Below, piece by piece: positions 1 to 11,924 of a stretch of DNA of 64,000 nt. How positions within the stretch are numbered: position 1 is the first letter of the stretch; each line of letters begins with the position of its first letter. The position numbers and the translations under genes are program-made. Below the pieces are notes generated by a model that was not told the DNA's origin, did no database searches, and worked only from the letters and a program-made list of their open reading frames with translations. Source of the stretch: Cryptomeria japonica (Eukaryota; Streptophyta; Pinopsida; Cupressales; Cupressaceae); assembly GCF_030272615.1 (NCBI RefSeq), contig NC_081409.1:207001190-207065189 (forward strand), given 5' to 3'.

Positions 1-317
1 GTTGTACTGGTATAGCATAAATATCACTGTAGGCATAAAATTCTTCCCAAGTAATGTTGGGAAAATAAGTAGATAAATTTATTTTAATAAGACAACTAGA
101 CATTGGTGGGATAGAAAAGAATACGCCATTTTCTTCCTAAATTCAATTGCCATTCTTTTGAGCATGTGGTGCAACTAAGTTGGAACATTTACTAATCTAT
201 TATGGAATAAATGGTTCAATAATTAAAATGCATTATGTGTCTCCCATTATAAGTAAAGTACCTAATTACATGGAGTACAACTTCTCTCCACAACTAAGGT
301 GAGGATAGGTGTTTGGT

Positions 318-749
318 TCATTGTGATGAAGACTCAAAGTTATCTCTTGGCCTTGGAAATTTTAACCTAGCCAAGATCGCATCTGGAGATACAAGATACA
401 CTTCCCCTATCATGGGTAGTCCATATGCCTCTAAGATTGCAACTTCTGAAGCTTCTACTCTCAATTCCTTAACTATAGCTTCATTATTTTGAAATGTAGA
501 TGTAAAATGTTGCATCATTCTTTCATTGAATTCTATCAATCGTAAATAGTAATGGACCCATCTTGACCTTTCAAAGAATAAAAAATAATCTTCATCAATG
601 AGTAATAATGTGTGATCCATTGGTTCTCTTTTTATAATGTCACCACCCATTGCTATGCTGCTCAAAACCTCCTTTACTAGCAAGTGAACTTTTAAATTCC
701 ACTTTAAAATTTTGAAATTTACACTCAAAGTCTCCCAAATTAGTGGCAA
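318..749 (-). pseudogene. Unidentified 143-codon ORF within element A
   Basis: An open frame on the minus strand encodes a charged, mostly hydrophilic product with no motif I recognise. It lies downstream, in element orientation, of the protease remnant, so it may be a relic of the 3' part of that element. Nothing marks it as a host gene: no splice sites or promoter were seen. Most likely chance or transposon-derived. Confidence 0.15.
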
Positions 750-2038
750 AATACTACAATTTCTCTTTTTGTTTTTATTTTATAGGCTAATCTATGTTGA
801 ATACAATGCCTAAACCTTTAACTAGCGATACTCTAAATTAACTCGCACGAAATAACAATTTTATAATTTAAGTTGACAAGTTGAGTCTACAGCTACCAAC
901 AATTATTTTGAATAGTCATATAAGGCATTTAATCATCATGAAAACAAGCATTTAGTCATCATGAAAAACTAATCCCCCCCCCTAAATTTAAAGGTTCATT
1001 TATCCTCAAATGAGTGTGAGTTATAGAAGGTACAAAAGATATTTTTGAGAGTAAATGAGATGATATATGAAAAAATAATAAATAATCATGCATGTGATAT
1101 CCATGGAGATAATAGTAGAAGGTGTTAATAGATGATATGAATTCAAAGACTACCTATTAAGATGGTGTGATTGAAAGGCAACATGTGGGAAGTGCACAAA
1201 GAGTTGAATGTATGCAATCAAACTATGATTGATTGATGCGACTTGAATGCAGTCCTTGGAATTGTCTACAAAAATTGTGATGATGCCAAGTGTCCCATGA
1301 AATTGTAATGATATAAGAATCTTGGTTGCATGCAAGTGAAAAAGTGCTTGGTACGTTTGGAAAATTATTGAAATTGTTGCATTTTGATTCATGTTGATTG
1401 TTACTACATGTGACCAAATGGAATGGTGACTTAATTGAAGGCAATAATTTCTAGGTGTTCGTATGATCAAGTCCTATCTAAAAAAAATATTGTATAGGTC
1501 ATGATAATCTATGATATTGCATGTTCATTCAATGTAGTCTGGAAAACGAATGTTGATGATGTATGTATAGTGTGTGCATTTGAATGTGAAGACAAGTACT
1601 TATTAGATGTACTAGTAGGTACATCCATTGAAGGTATATGAAATGAAGGTGATGGAGGTGGTGATGGAATAGTATCATCAAATGGAATGGGAAAGATAAG
1701 TGATGCGGGTGGTGAATAAATTCTTGCTGCAGGTTATGGAAGATTCATATTTATTATAGAACTTCTTAAATAACTTAAAGAAATGCTTGTTTACCATTAA
1801 GGAGAAATAGATCGGATCAATTGTTGTGATCTAAACTATCCCATAAGGAAACACTTGTTAAATCTTCTAAGGACCTAACCATTGTGTTTGAAGTTTCCCC
1901 CTATGGTCCTTGTATTTGGAGTCAAAGAGTAGGGCCTAGTTACCTTCCTCAAATTCTTTTGTTTTGATAAATTGGTCATGCCACTTACTTCGTTTCTTTT
2001 GTATGATTTTAGTATGATTTGTTGTTTCCATATTCATT

Positions 2039-2731
2039 TCATCCAATGCTTTCTATTGATTGTGAGACTTTATATTCTCTGATGAAAGAGGGTATAAAAT
2101 ATAATGAACCCCAATCATCACCAAAAGGTACACTATAATAAAGAGAATTATTGTAAACATCACTATTGTAAGGAGTAGAGAATAGTTGATTAACTTTTGT
2201 TGGAGAATGAATCAAAGTGATAAGAGATGTGGATATAGGAGGTTTATAATTGGATTCTACTTGTAAGCAACTACTCAGATTATTATTAGCCTCAATTGCA
2301 TGATTTTTTTTGTTATATATAAACTTTATCTTTCTATGAATAGTATACGGGACTACCCTCACGACATGAATCCATGACCTATCTAGAAGAAGATTGTATG
2401 AAAGAACATTGGGCATGGCATGGGAGAGTGTATGTAATGTCATGATCCCTACCTTAACTAGTAGTGTGATTGTACCTAACGACTCTCTACCCACATTATC
2501 AAAGCCACAAATAAAAAGAGATTAAGGTATAATAAGAGGCATGTCTACATATATCTTATGTAATAGGTCTATGCTACAAACATTAAGGCCTAATTTGTAA
2601 TCGATCAGAGTATGTTTTATTCCATTTTGATTAATAACATCCATAATCATAAGAGGATAATTTTGTTGTTGAAATTCTAGGGAAGGTAACTCACATTGTA
2701 AGAAGATGATGTCCAAACTTGTTGCATACAT
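2039..2731 (-). pseudogene. Retropepsin-like protease remnant of element A
   Basis: Two adjoining minus-strand frames (2731-2522, then 2494-2039) encode the same arrangement as element B at 18718-19334. A segment with HTLIDYKLGLNV occupies the usual aspartic-protease active-site position, followed by a GRESLGTITLLVKVG-like segment and a YNLLLDRSWIHV segment near the end of the domain. The active site reads D-Y-K rather than the usual D-S/T-G, so it should be inactive. The break between the two frames is a frameshift with a short disrupted stretch. The middle segment is uninterrupted here but broken in B, so the two copies decayed independently. The family assignment rests on the pattern, not on a search. 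Confidence 0.6.
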
Positions 2732-3700
2732 ACATACAAGCTAACATAGTTGTGACATCATTTGGCCTAGAAGGTTGGACAACTATCCTCTATAATTTCC
2801 CCTAAAGAATTTTGTGTTATGTAGGTGAATTTTGTATCAAGTCCAACAATGAGATATTAGCTAGAGTAGCATGAAGCTACTCAACAAGATCATACTCCTT
2901 ACCAACATGTTCAGAAAGGCAAGATGTTGGAGGAAGTATAGGTTGAGAAGGAGGAAGAATAGTTGTTTGTTTACGTTGTTTATTGTTTCGAGTATTATAT
3001 GTGTGAGAAATTGTATGATAAAGTGATTATTGTGATACATCTTGATTATGGTTATTAATTTGAGTTATTTGTTTTGCAAAATTTAGAATGTAACTAGGGG
3101 GTCAAGATGAGTTTTTAACACCTCGAATAATTATCATTGGCTTATTTTGTGGATGGGGAACATCTTAGAAAAGATGAACAATAATTGGAGGTTCCAGAGG
3201 TTCATTTTGATAGCCAAAAACATATTTTGTGCTAACCAATCTTAAACCAAGAGATGTTCTAGGCTTCATAGAGGACGATTGTGTCAACATGAAGTCGTCA
3301 TGGGCTCCATCCACCATAACAAAATCATCAATACTGGATGAATCCTCAAATGCATCAAAATTTTATAGAAATAGATATGGCATAGTTGAATAGCCTCACT
3401 TTCTCTAAATTTGTGCATATATAGAAGAAGAAGAGAGGGGGGTAGATGAAAGGTGGTGGAAGGATGAAAAATGTTAATTAAGGGATAGGAAAAAGATTGT
3501 TAAAGGTTTGCATTTATAATCTAAAAGAAAAGAAAAAACTTGTTAAGATTTTAATGTTTTATATAAAAAATATACAATAGTAACATATAATCAATGAATC
3601 AATGAAATTATCTAATCCATTTATCAATAAATTAGATCTATATAATTGAATTTGAATGCAATGCGATTGAATCAAAATAATTGCAAGTGTAAGCTAAGGT

Positions 3701-3710
3701 AGGTTCACCA
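3701..3710 (-). other. Primer-binding site of element A
   Basis: On the minus strand the sequence reads TTTTGGTGAACC just after the LTR-like block. The same TGGTGAACC core lies just inside the 5' LTRs of elements B (with one G-to-A change) and C. I cannot name the primer tRNA. Confidence 0.5.
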
Positions 3711-4990
3711 AAACGTACTGTAGGAAAATTGATCCTAGATTAATGTGTATTAAACACGGTCACTCCTTGTCACATACAACATTATAGATGGGAGAGGGCT
3801 TGGTTTGTTTTCCACAAGGAAGAGCCACACTATCTTGAACTCACACTTTTGTTGGTTTCTTGTGATTACGATTGGTTGTGTGTGTGTGTGTGTGTAATGA
3901 GCTAGGTAAAATAAGGCTAAATTAAATGAGACTGATAGAATGTGAGAAACAAAAAACATGAATGATAAAAGAGTTATAGATTTGGAAATGAGATACAAAG
4001 AATAAACTGGTGTTGAAATATAGTGTTGATTACAAAAAACTAAAGTGTGAGGTACTTCTATCTTGAAGGTTGTTTCATCACAAGCTACCATAGGAAACTA
4101 GATCACTTGAACCTATTGGGTTGTGGTCCTCCAAATTTTAGGAAAAAGTGTTTAGACACTAGTGTCGAACTTTAGCATCCAAGGTTTTTTTGTATTTGAA
4201 GTCTGAAACTATTTATCACTCCCTTCTTTGTCTGACTGTATCACAATCTTGATTGCAATCTTAGATCTAAACTTGTACACATGAAAGAGGGGAAAAGGTT
4301 GTGTTGTATAGGGGATTACCTAAGTCAAACCTTATGTTGTTGTTCCCAAGGCTTACCTAAGTCAAACCTCGCGTTGTTGTTCCCACCTCCACAACAATAA
4401 TGAATGATAATGAAAGTTATTTTATGCTCCATTGACAGTAGAGACAAATGAACAAACATAAACTAAAATGATTACCTTAGGCATAAAACCATTGCCTGAA
4501 TCTCATGTACAATGATGTTGAACTACTTTCATGAAGTCTGAAAAAAGGGTTAATATAACATGATAATAATGATGAATCATAAATAATGAATAATACATGA
4601 TAATATATTGTTGTAAGGTCGATAGAGCCCTCAAAATTATTTATTTGATTGATCTTGATTTCTTAGGATTGGAGAGAGACATTCTTAGAAGATGTTACAA
4701 ATGAGAGAGTGAGATTGTTTTATATGCAACTGACACCTTTTCACTAGAAATCTTTTTGAGAAAGTTTGACATAAGTTATATTGTTAAGAGCACAAAGTCA
4801 ACATCCAAAATTTGAATTTGGATTTAAACCAAGAGGAACTAGCATTGTGCACTAGTTTCTTGGTATTTTTGACAATTCAAAGGTCCAAATTGAGAGGACA
4901 TTAGTGCCCCATGCTAGTGTCCAACCCAATTTGATAGTCCAAAGGATCAGGCTCTATAGGATATCATCAAGATTTTCATGCTAGTCCTAA
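3711..4990 (-). repeat. Putative 5' LTR of element A
   Basis: The block upstream (minus strand) of the primer site contains a TATA-like CATATAAAAC at about 4717-4726. It also has the GGTTTGACTTAGG-type box that recurs in the LTRs of B and C. That box is duplicated here as a 37-bp tandem repeat, with units starting at 4316 and 4353. The left edge is set by the primer site; the right edge is estimated from the ~1.34-kb LTR of B. Confidence 0.35.
3877..3895. repeat. (TG)n microsatellite
   Basis: Nine TG dinucleotides in a row, inside the putative LTR of element A. Confidence 0.95.
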
Positions 4991-6363
4991 GGCATGCACC
5001 ATTTTATATGATCAATAATAAATGCAAAAATAAGTGCTAAAAACCATGTAATTGTGATAACATGGTTCACTTTCATAGGTGTGAATGTGATCTCCATTAG
5101 TGTAGAATTGAACCTATACATAGAATTGAACACATGACTCATAAGTTTTCTTTGGCTAAACTTTGGCAATCAAAATTGGTACATATTAGTATATGTGTTT
5201 TAAATTTGATAAGAAATAAATGTTGCTTAAAAATACCTATGAGGAATTTATTAGATTGTGAGGATTGTGTATGCCTTAGATGTAAGAACCCTGCTAGTTC
5301 TAACTCCCCTGAAATACTATTGCTGATTTGTTTTTGGAATTTCAAGGGTTTTGAACATTTTTAAATAAGAAAATAACAAGTGCACCAGGCAAGAATTGCT
5401 CATAAAACTGAATAGATACCAAATATAGGGAAATTGAATCTATATTATGAATTAGATAATTGTTGCAAATGAAACTAATACATAAAACATACCCGTAGGT
5501 CCTCAACTTATTTTAAATAAAGAATTCTAGAGTTTGCCAACCAAAATTGGGAAACTGACCAAAATAGACATACAACTCCAAAGTACAATTTCTTTAGGCC
5601 AAAAATGTGATGAAACCACTTGAATATGTTGGGTGTTGGGAATGGTGCAATTAATTTGCAAAATAGGAAGGCGTTTCAACCTCCCAGATAGAACGTCCTT
5701 TTCCTAGACCCCACATGCCAAGCTTGAATTGTACGACCATCAATTGGAAACTATACGACTGCTTATTGAAATGAAATATGCTACTAAAAGGGGTGCCTAA
5801 CCTGATTTGCCCTTTCCTTATTGAAAAATATGCAATATCTGAATAAAAAGAATCTCTATTGAAGCATAATAAGACTCCTAAATGAAGCCTTCACAATTGC
5901 AATAATTCAACTGGTCTTCCACAGCCTCACAATCATAGATCCATGAATAATTTTCAATCTCTAATGGCCAAACCTTTGAAACTCTTGTCAAAGAATTCCA
6001 CAGAGAAAAATAACAAGCAATGCCAAATAATCAATAACGAATTGAGGTTGAATTTGTTTTTTCCTCTTGTAACCTCAAATGGCATGAATTCCCAAAAAGG
6101 TACGCTCAATGTCATTTAAATACATATAAATGTATTTCATTCACTTTCTATAGTCTAATTTGCTTTTGGGCATCCAAATTCACTTAAGCGATTTAAAAAA
6201 AATCACTTTGTAATATTTAAGTGGCTTTTAATTTTAATAATGTCACTTTATGACTTTATAATATCCATATAAGTCAATTAATTAACTTAACCATTAAAAT
6301 ATTAATATCTCCCTCAATATTCAGTCTTTTGTTGTGTTGTTAGAAGCTGGGGTCAACACTATA
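4991..6363. other. AT-rich stretch without a recognisable gene
   Basis: Only short open frames occur here, on both strands, and none has a recognisable domain. The segment 6180-6340 is especially AT-rich. It separates element A from element D; I see no tRNA, no long repeat and no clear promoter. Confidence 0.5.
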
Positions 6364-6628
6364 TAACACCCCGTGTGTCGAGGTTCCCTAACTTAAAATA
6401 GCTTCACTACTAGATTGACTTACTATAAATAGTAAGTTCCTCAACTAAGCTCAAACACTGATATACAAAGGCTTGGAACTGAAATTGAGACTAAACTGAA
6501 GACATGGAGTGACAACAATCTCCATTAGCTGCCACTGAGACTCTATATCCAAACATATTAGCCTACAAGAATCCAAATAATAGGCTAATTCGTCGAACTC
6601 TGATGCTCACAAAAATGGGGATATTATA
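6364..6628 (-). repeat. 3' LTR of element D
   Basis: About 265 bp, closely matching 8604-8871 over its length, including the stretch that reads CTTACTATAAATAGTAAG on the plus strand in both copies. The terminal TG has changed to TA in this copy. Confidence 0.75.
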
Positions 6629-6645
6629 GTCTGCCCTCCCTGAAA
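6629..6645 (-). other. Polypurine tract of element D
   Basis: The minus strand reads TTTCAGGGAGGGCAGAC immediately before the 3' LTR. This is the expected place and composition for a second-strand priming tract. Confidence 0.6.
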
Positions 6646-6961
6646 TTGCTTGTCCTCAAGCAATCTCTACTGCAAAGCAACTTCACTCCACCAAAGGTCC
6701 AAAAGATTAACTATGAAATGTCCCACACATCTCCAACTGACCCCTGTAGCACCAACATAAACACAACTGCACAAGTACAAACATCATGCCGACTACCTAA
6801 CCCCCATGCACAAGAATAGTGCATCAACATCAAAACATGTTCAAGAGGGTCAAGGATGAACTAGTATACTCTCAATGCACTGAACATGTTGCAATGCTCA
6901 ACTGTCAACCCTATTTGGAATCCTGATGTACCCAAAGAATCCCAAACTCTATACTTAATGC

Positions 6962-8560
6962 TCAACTGAATGCTAGGATCCCAAATCCTGAATAGAAGAA
7001 TGTCAAAATGAACATCCTCAGACTTATATTGCTCAACACTGATCCTAAATTCACCATACTAGAGGTGGTGAAGCCAACCAATAGGACCCACCCAAACTGT
7101 AGAGCTAACCCTGTCGCCACGTGTGTCCCAATGCAACCGAGACTCACATCCATCCACATTGTGGAGGTAATAACTCCTGAAGGTGTATGTATCCTAACCA
7201 CTATCTCCATCCTCTTCTAAACTACCATGGATGTGTTGACTTTGCAAGTAGTCCCCCACCAACTTGTAGTTGTTGATTCCATCTACTGAAGACGGTGAAT
7301 ACCCATCCCACCAAGGATGGCATAATCCTAGAGCCAATCCACACAAATGCATCATCAAGTCCTCCACATGTGGATCAAAAGAAAAATAATGAGCACTCCT
7401 CACTGTGTAGTTACAGTAGAAAGATCCAACCTTTGTCAATGGCTCATCACTGACAACTCTAGAATTAGGAGATGGATCCAATCTCTGACCTTGAATAGTT
7501 GATTGGGCAGGGGCTTTGGTAACCCTGTTTGAAATCCCAACCACAAAATATCTATGAGGAAGCATTGTAGTCAAAGTATCTACAATCGCTCCCACCAAAT
7601 ATTGAATGTTGCATGAACCTCGAATGAAAGTATCCTTAGTGACTCCAAACGGCCCCTCCTAAAACTCTGGACTCTCAAGAAGATACTCAATAAAAGAATC
7701 TGTGCAGTAAAAACAATATGAGGAAGAATCAACCTTTTCTTTTGCAACCTTAAGTTGATCACACTGACTCTGCAACATAACAAGTTGTCATTGAGAATCA
7801 ACTGAATGAGATGAAGTAATAGATTTGCTTCCAAGAGAGGGAAACAAATCTACATGAGAACCATACTCCCAACCAGATGAAACTCTACGAGTCCCCTGTG
7901 AAGATGATGGAGTAACATTGTGAACTAACTCACCACTCTCAGGAGAATCCACCACAACCACACAAGAGCTATCAACAATTTGATGAACATCATCTGTCAT
8001 AGTACTAACCTCGAGAGAACATGATGCAACATGTGGTTCTCCACTTCTCTCAGCCAAAACACTCATCCCATCTGAGACTTCTGCACCTATATTGGTGATG
8101 GATGTAGCCACATCCCCACTACAACCTGTGGATATCAAATCATCACCAATTGCCACTATAGGAAACTGCATTGTAATTGCAAAAGGTGAAGACTATGCTC
8201 ATCTCAAATCCATGGTAAAATCCTCTAACCATGACTGTGACTCCTAAAGGGCCAACTAGGTGCTCTCCAATGAGTCTATAGTCACCTCAATCTCATGAGT
8301 GAGCTCATCAATCTCCTCTTCCTTCCCCTTCAGTGCATTGTAGCAAATACAATCCCACTCGAGAAGAAAGTCCCTATCAACAAGTAGTTGCAAGTAATTA
8401 TGTTTCATTATCCCAATGGATTCTCATAGTGAATGTAACTCTGTAAGGGAAAGTCCACTATCACAGTGCTCATCTAACAAAGGAGTACCCCAACAAAACA
8501 TAGCCAACATTTGATATGCAACATCAAAGTGCTCTAAGGTTGTGAAAATCATACCATCAT
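6962..8560 (-). other. Interior ORFs of element D, unidentified
   Basis: Minus-strand open frames at 8687-8424 (beginning in the LTR), 8171-7788, 7834-7580, 7598-7194 and 7210-6962 together cover most of the interior. The 7598-7194 frame has a Cys/His/Trp-rich middle part (around CGLALGLCHPWW). The 8171-7788 frame is Ser/Val/Asp-rich. None resembles gag or pol to me. They may be one older reading frame broken by frameshifts, or captured host sequence. I assign no function. Confidence 0.3.
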
Positions 8561-8589
8561 TAACCTTAAGTTTCCCAACCAAATGATGA

Positions 8590-8603
8590 GGACTCTGAAA
8601 CCA
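8590..8603 (-). other. Primer-binding site of element D
   Basis: The minus strand reads TTGGTTTCAGAGTCC just inside the 5' LTR. It differs at two positions from the plant initiator-Met primer site TTGGTATCAGAGCC. Confidence 0.55.
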
Positions 8604-8871
8604 ATAACTCCCTGCATGTGTCCAAGTGCCCTGACTAAAAATAGCTTCACTGCTAGATCGACTTACTATAAATAGTAAGTTCCTCAACTAAGCTCAAGCA
8701 CTGATATACAAAGGCTTGGAACTGAAACTGAGACTGAACTGAAGACATGGAGTAACAAAAATCTCCATTAACTACCACTAAGACTCTCTATCCAAACATA
8801 TTAGCCTATGAGAGTCCAAATAGTAGGCTAATCCCTCGAACTCTAATGCTCATGAAAATGGGGATATTACA
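8604..8871 (-). repeat. 5' LTR of element D
   Basis: Direct repeat of 6364-6628. On the minus strand it starts TGTAATATCCCC, a common LTR start, and ends next to the primer site. Confidence 0.75.
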
Positions 8872-10439
8872 TTAGATAGTTTTCTTAATGAAATGATTCA
8901 ATGGTAATGATAAAGGTTCAGAACAACAAGCTTGTGGTATGCTCCTAGAATTATGATGTAATGTTGATGTAACTCCTTTTTATCCATTGATCAATAAATT
9001 CCTCTCTTAATCCTAAACAAACTATTGAATTAGGGTTGATTGTTAAATATACCACCATAAGATGCAAATTAAATAAGTTATGTTTTAATCAACATAACAT
9101 AACTGATAAGGAATAAAAATAGGAGTCCAAATTAATAAATTCAAATTGAAATATTTGGGTTAAAATATATGATTGCAAAAATGTTCTTATATTATTTTTA
9201 CACTCATGGATTTGAAACAAGGTGATGAATGATTGGATATGGAGAGTAAATCTATATTTTAGGGATGAATGATGACGTTGATGCTAAAACTCAAAATTAT
9301 TATTTGTAATCCTTGAGAAAACACTTGATATCTAATCTTTGGAAAGTATATCAACCTAAACAAAGAGTTAAGACTTGTAATTGGACTATAGTAGTTAGGG
9401 GCCAACTAACATGAGTGGGTAGATCCTTTGAAGTTTTGACTATAAACCATGGAGTGTGATGACGATCCAAGTTATATCAACAAGATAATTAAAGATAAAC
9501 CTTTTAAAACAAATATGCATCTATAAAACCACATCTTGTGTATATTGATACACTAGTTTCTTGTCACCAAGCATTCAAATATATTGGTTGTTAATATTGA
9601 GACCTATGAACATCTATTGAGGAAATGAAAATAGAAATTTACACATTCACCAAAAGATTTGAAATAGAGTTATATCTATTCTAATGAATCCCCTTAACAT
9701 TTCACACTACATATGCAACCTACAATCCATGCAAGCATGATTCTCTAGATACACATCATATTTGAGTCCTCACAAGATTTAATAGATGTAATTTGAAACA
9801 TACAATTGGGTAATACCTAATCTATACTGAGTTAGGAGGAGGATGAATATGTATATTTGAATAGAAGATTTATATTATAAATTGCTACTTTTCCATTGGG
9901 AAACTGTAAATTCCATAGATTGGAAAGAAACAAAGACATTTAAATAAATCTATAAAGAGGAACAAAAATGCATAAACCTAGAAATTAATAGGATAAGAGA
10001 TACACATGGCCATATATACTTTAAATATCAGCCCATACTTGAAGGAATTTAACATGTAATTCTAAAAAGATCATCCCATAAACATTGAGATGGTATTATA
10101 ATGTTGTACCATTAATTGATAAAAAATACAACAAGTCAACGAATGTGACTTTAGAGATCTATAAAATTATCCCCTAGTAAACCCCAATCACACATAGAGA
10201 CATCCAACTATGGATAGTTATCTATAGGACCACACCTTCCTAGATTCATACAAAATAAACCCTCATCCTAATAAACTATGAAATACAACAAGTATTGTCT
10301 TAGATTAAAATTGAACCCCTAAATTCACACTTAGGTATGTCTATACATAAATGAAAAAAGGATCCATTCTCATAAGAGAAACACATGACATTTATAACAA
10401 ATCGGCCTATTATCCACTAAATACTCACTCCCTCTATTT
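8872..10439. other. AT-rich stretch, no gene seen
   Basis: No open frame of note on either strand, no repeat partner elsewhere in the window and no recognisable domain. Composition matches the decayed transposon background. Confidence 0.5.
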
Positions 10440-11870
10440 CATGCCTAGAAATGTGGGTCCCCTTTTTTGTTTGTTCCCTCTATTTTGTGTCCCTTTTTTT
10501 GTTTGATACCTTGGAGTTTCAGAGTCCCAAAACCCCAAACTATCCTTTTGCTTTCCTTTTTATGTTTACTCCAGAACCCCAGGATCTCGGGATACCGAAG
10601 TGCGCTTGTTTTCCTTGTCTCTTTTGTTGTGTTTGACTTTGGACTTTCGGGTTTCGAGAACCTCAAAGTGTTTTCATTTCTTTCTCTTTGAGACTTCGGG
10701 ATTCTAGAATATCGAAGTCTCACCTTTGTTTTCTTGCTTTCCCGAATTTGGAACTTTGGATGCCCAAAATTTTGAAGTCTTTTGTTCTATTTTGTCTAAG
10801 CACTAGGACTCCGAAATCCCAAAATATTGGGTCCTCTGGGTCTTGTCCCCTTTTTGTTTCCTTGGAGCTTCAAAACTCTTGAATTTTGAAGTCATTTGTC
10901 TTGTGACTTTAGAATCCTGGGGTCCCAGAACCCCGAAGTGTATTGGACCTCATTTTGTGCGATCGCCAGGGGTATAAATAGTCTTTCTTAGACCTATTTT
11001 TGTTATTTGCACGCTTAAGTCTTTCCAAAGCCCTTCCTTTGTTGGCGATTTGGCAATCTTGGGGCACACTTTTCCCTCTCTCTCCTTTGTCCAAGTAGGT
11101 GGTTTTTCTTCCTACCTTTGTGTTTTTGTGTGTGCCTCTTTTTCTTGTTTTTGTCCTATTTTTCTTCCTTTTTTGGTTCTAACTTACGTTTTTATGTTTT
11201 CTAAATAAGTCTATCTTTCGACCATTAGTTTCCCCTCCTCTTCATTTTTGGGATCTTAGGTTTTTGAGATCCTGGCCCCTTTGTCTTACCTATTGCTTCC
11301 TCTCCTCTGGAACTCTGGATTCTTGGGATTTCAAAGTCTCCTTTTGGTTTGCCCTTGTTTCACTCTAGAATTTTGAGTTTTTGGGAATTTGCAGGGTTGT
11401 CTTGACTCTCAGCTTTCATCCTTTGGAATCCCAGGTTCCTAGGATCCTGAAGGTGTTGTCATTGGATGTCCTTAACTACTTCTCCTCTGGAACTCTAAGT
11501 TCCTCATATTCTAGAGGATTTTCTTGATTTCCTTCATTTGGAACTTTGGATTCTCGGGGTCCTGAAGTGCCTAGTGACCTACCTCGTTTGAGACTTTGGA
11601 ACTTCAAGATCTCGAGATTCTAAAGCCTCACACTGAAGTGTTGTTGCTTATTCTCCATTTTGGCATCTTGGGATCCCAAAGTGGTGAGTTTTGTTGTCGG
11701 CCCTCACTTCGGAACCTCGAAACTCTGGGATCCCAGAGTGAGTTCCTTGTGAGGTTTTCTCAACTTCGGAACCCCGGAACTTCGAGATCCCAAAGTTTGG
11801 CTACAATTGATGAGAAGGGTTTACTTTGAACCTAGAAGTTCTGGGATTCTTGAGTTCACTATTTTGATAA
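10440..11870. repeat. Array of diverged, partly palindromic units
   Basis: About 18 imperfect copies of a motif recur every 50-100 bp. The pattern is CTTYGGAAC, then CTTTGGAA or similar, then GGGATCCCAAAGTG or similar. Clear copies lie near 10565, 10630, 10690, 10900, 11300, 11420, 11530, 11590, 11665, 11710 and 11770. Many units fold on themselves because the start (CTTTGGGAT) mirrors the end (ATCCCAAAG). A TATA box at 10973-10980 lies inside the array. The block probably belongs to the LTR or leader of the retroelement whose broken coding region follows. The apparent Pro/Ser/Lys-rich ORFs on both strands are by-products of the repeat. Confidence 0.6.
10973..10980 (+). promoter_or_regulatory. 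TATA box (TATAAATA)
   Basis: GGGGTATAAATAGTC matches the plant TATA consensus well and sits about 950 bp before the first ATG of the following coding remnant (11925). It is probably an LTR promoter; transcription itself is not shown. Confidence 0.5.
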
Positions 11871-11924
11871 AGATTTCTAAGGTATTGATTTTGCATATTG
11901 TTTTGTGCAGTTTGAAGAGCTCCT

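Larger units (their letters stand above)
1..4990 (-). mobile_element. Element A: decayed minus-strand LTR retroelement (partial)
   Basis: Read on the minus strand, this region has an LTR-like block (about 4990 down to 3711), a primer-binding site (3710-3701) and a protease-like remnant (2731-2039), and it continues off the left edge. The protease remnant resembles the one in element B (18718-19334) line by line. The LTR block shares the GGTTTGACTTAGG-like box seen in the LTRs of B and C. No reverse transcriptase or integrase is recognisable. Frameshifts and stops are frequent, so it is an old copy. The right boundary is an estimate; I could not fix the LTR start or a target duplication. Confidence 0.5.
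6364..8871 (-). mobile_element. Element D: small non-autonomous LTR element
   Basis: Two direct repeats of about 265 bp bound a 2-kb interior. Orientation is minus: the LTR starts TGTAATATCCCC at 8871. A primer-site-like TTGGTTTCAGAG follows the first LTR, close to the initiator-Met site TTGGTATCAGAG. A purine-rich GGGAGGGCAGAC directly precedes the second LTR. The interior has several short open frames but no gag, protease, RT or integrase motif. I could not find a matching target duplication. The element is either a TRIM/LARD-type derivative or carries captured host sequence. Confidence 0.7.

Noticed and set aside
10445-10882. Lys/Ser/Pro-rich ORFs on both strands
   Set aside because: By-products of the diverged repeat array, with no domain and frames that mirror each other.
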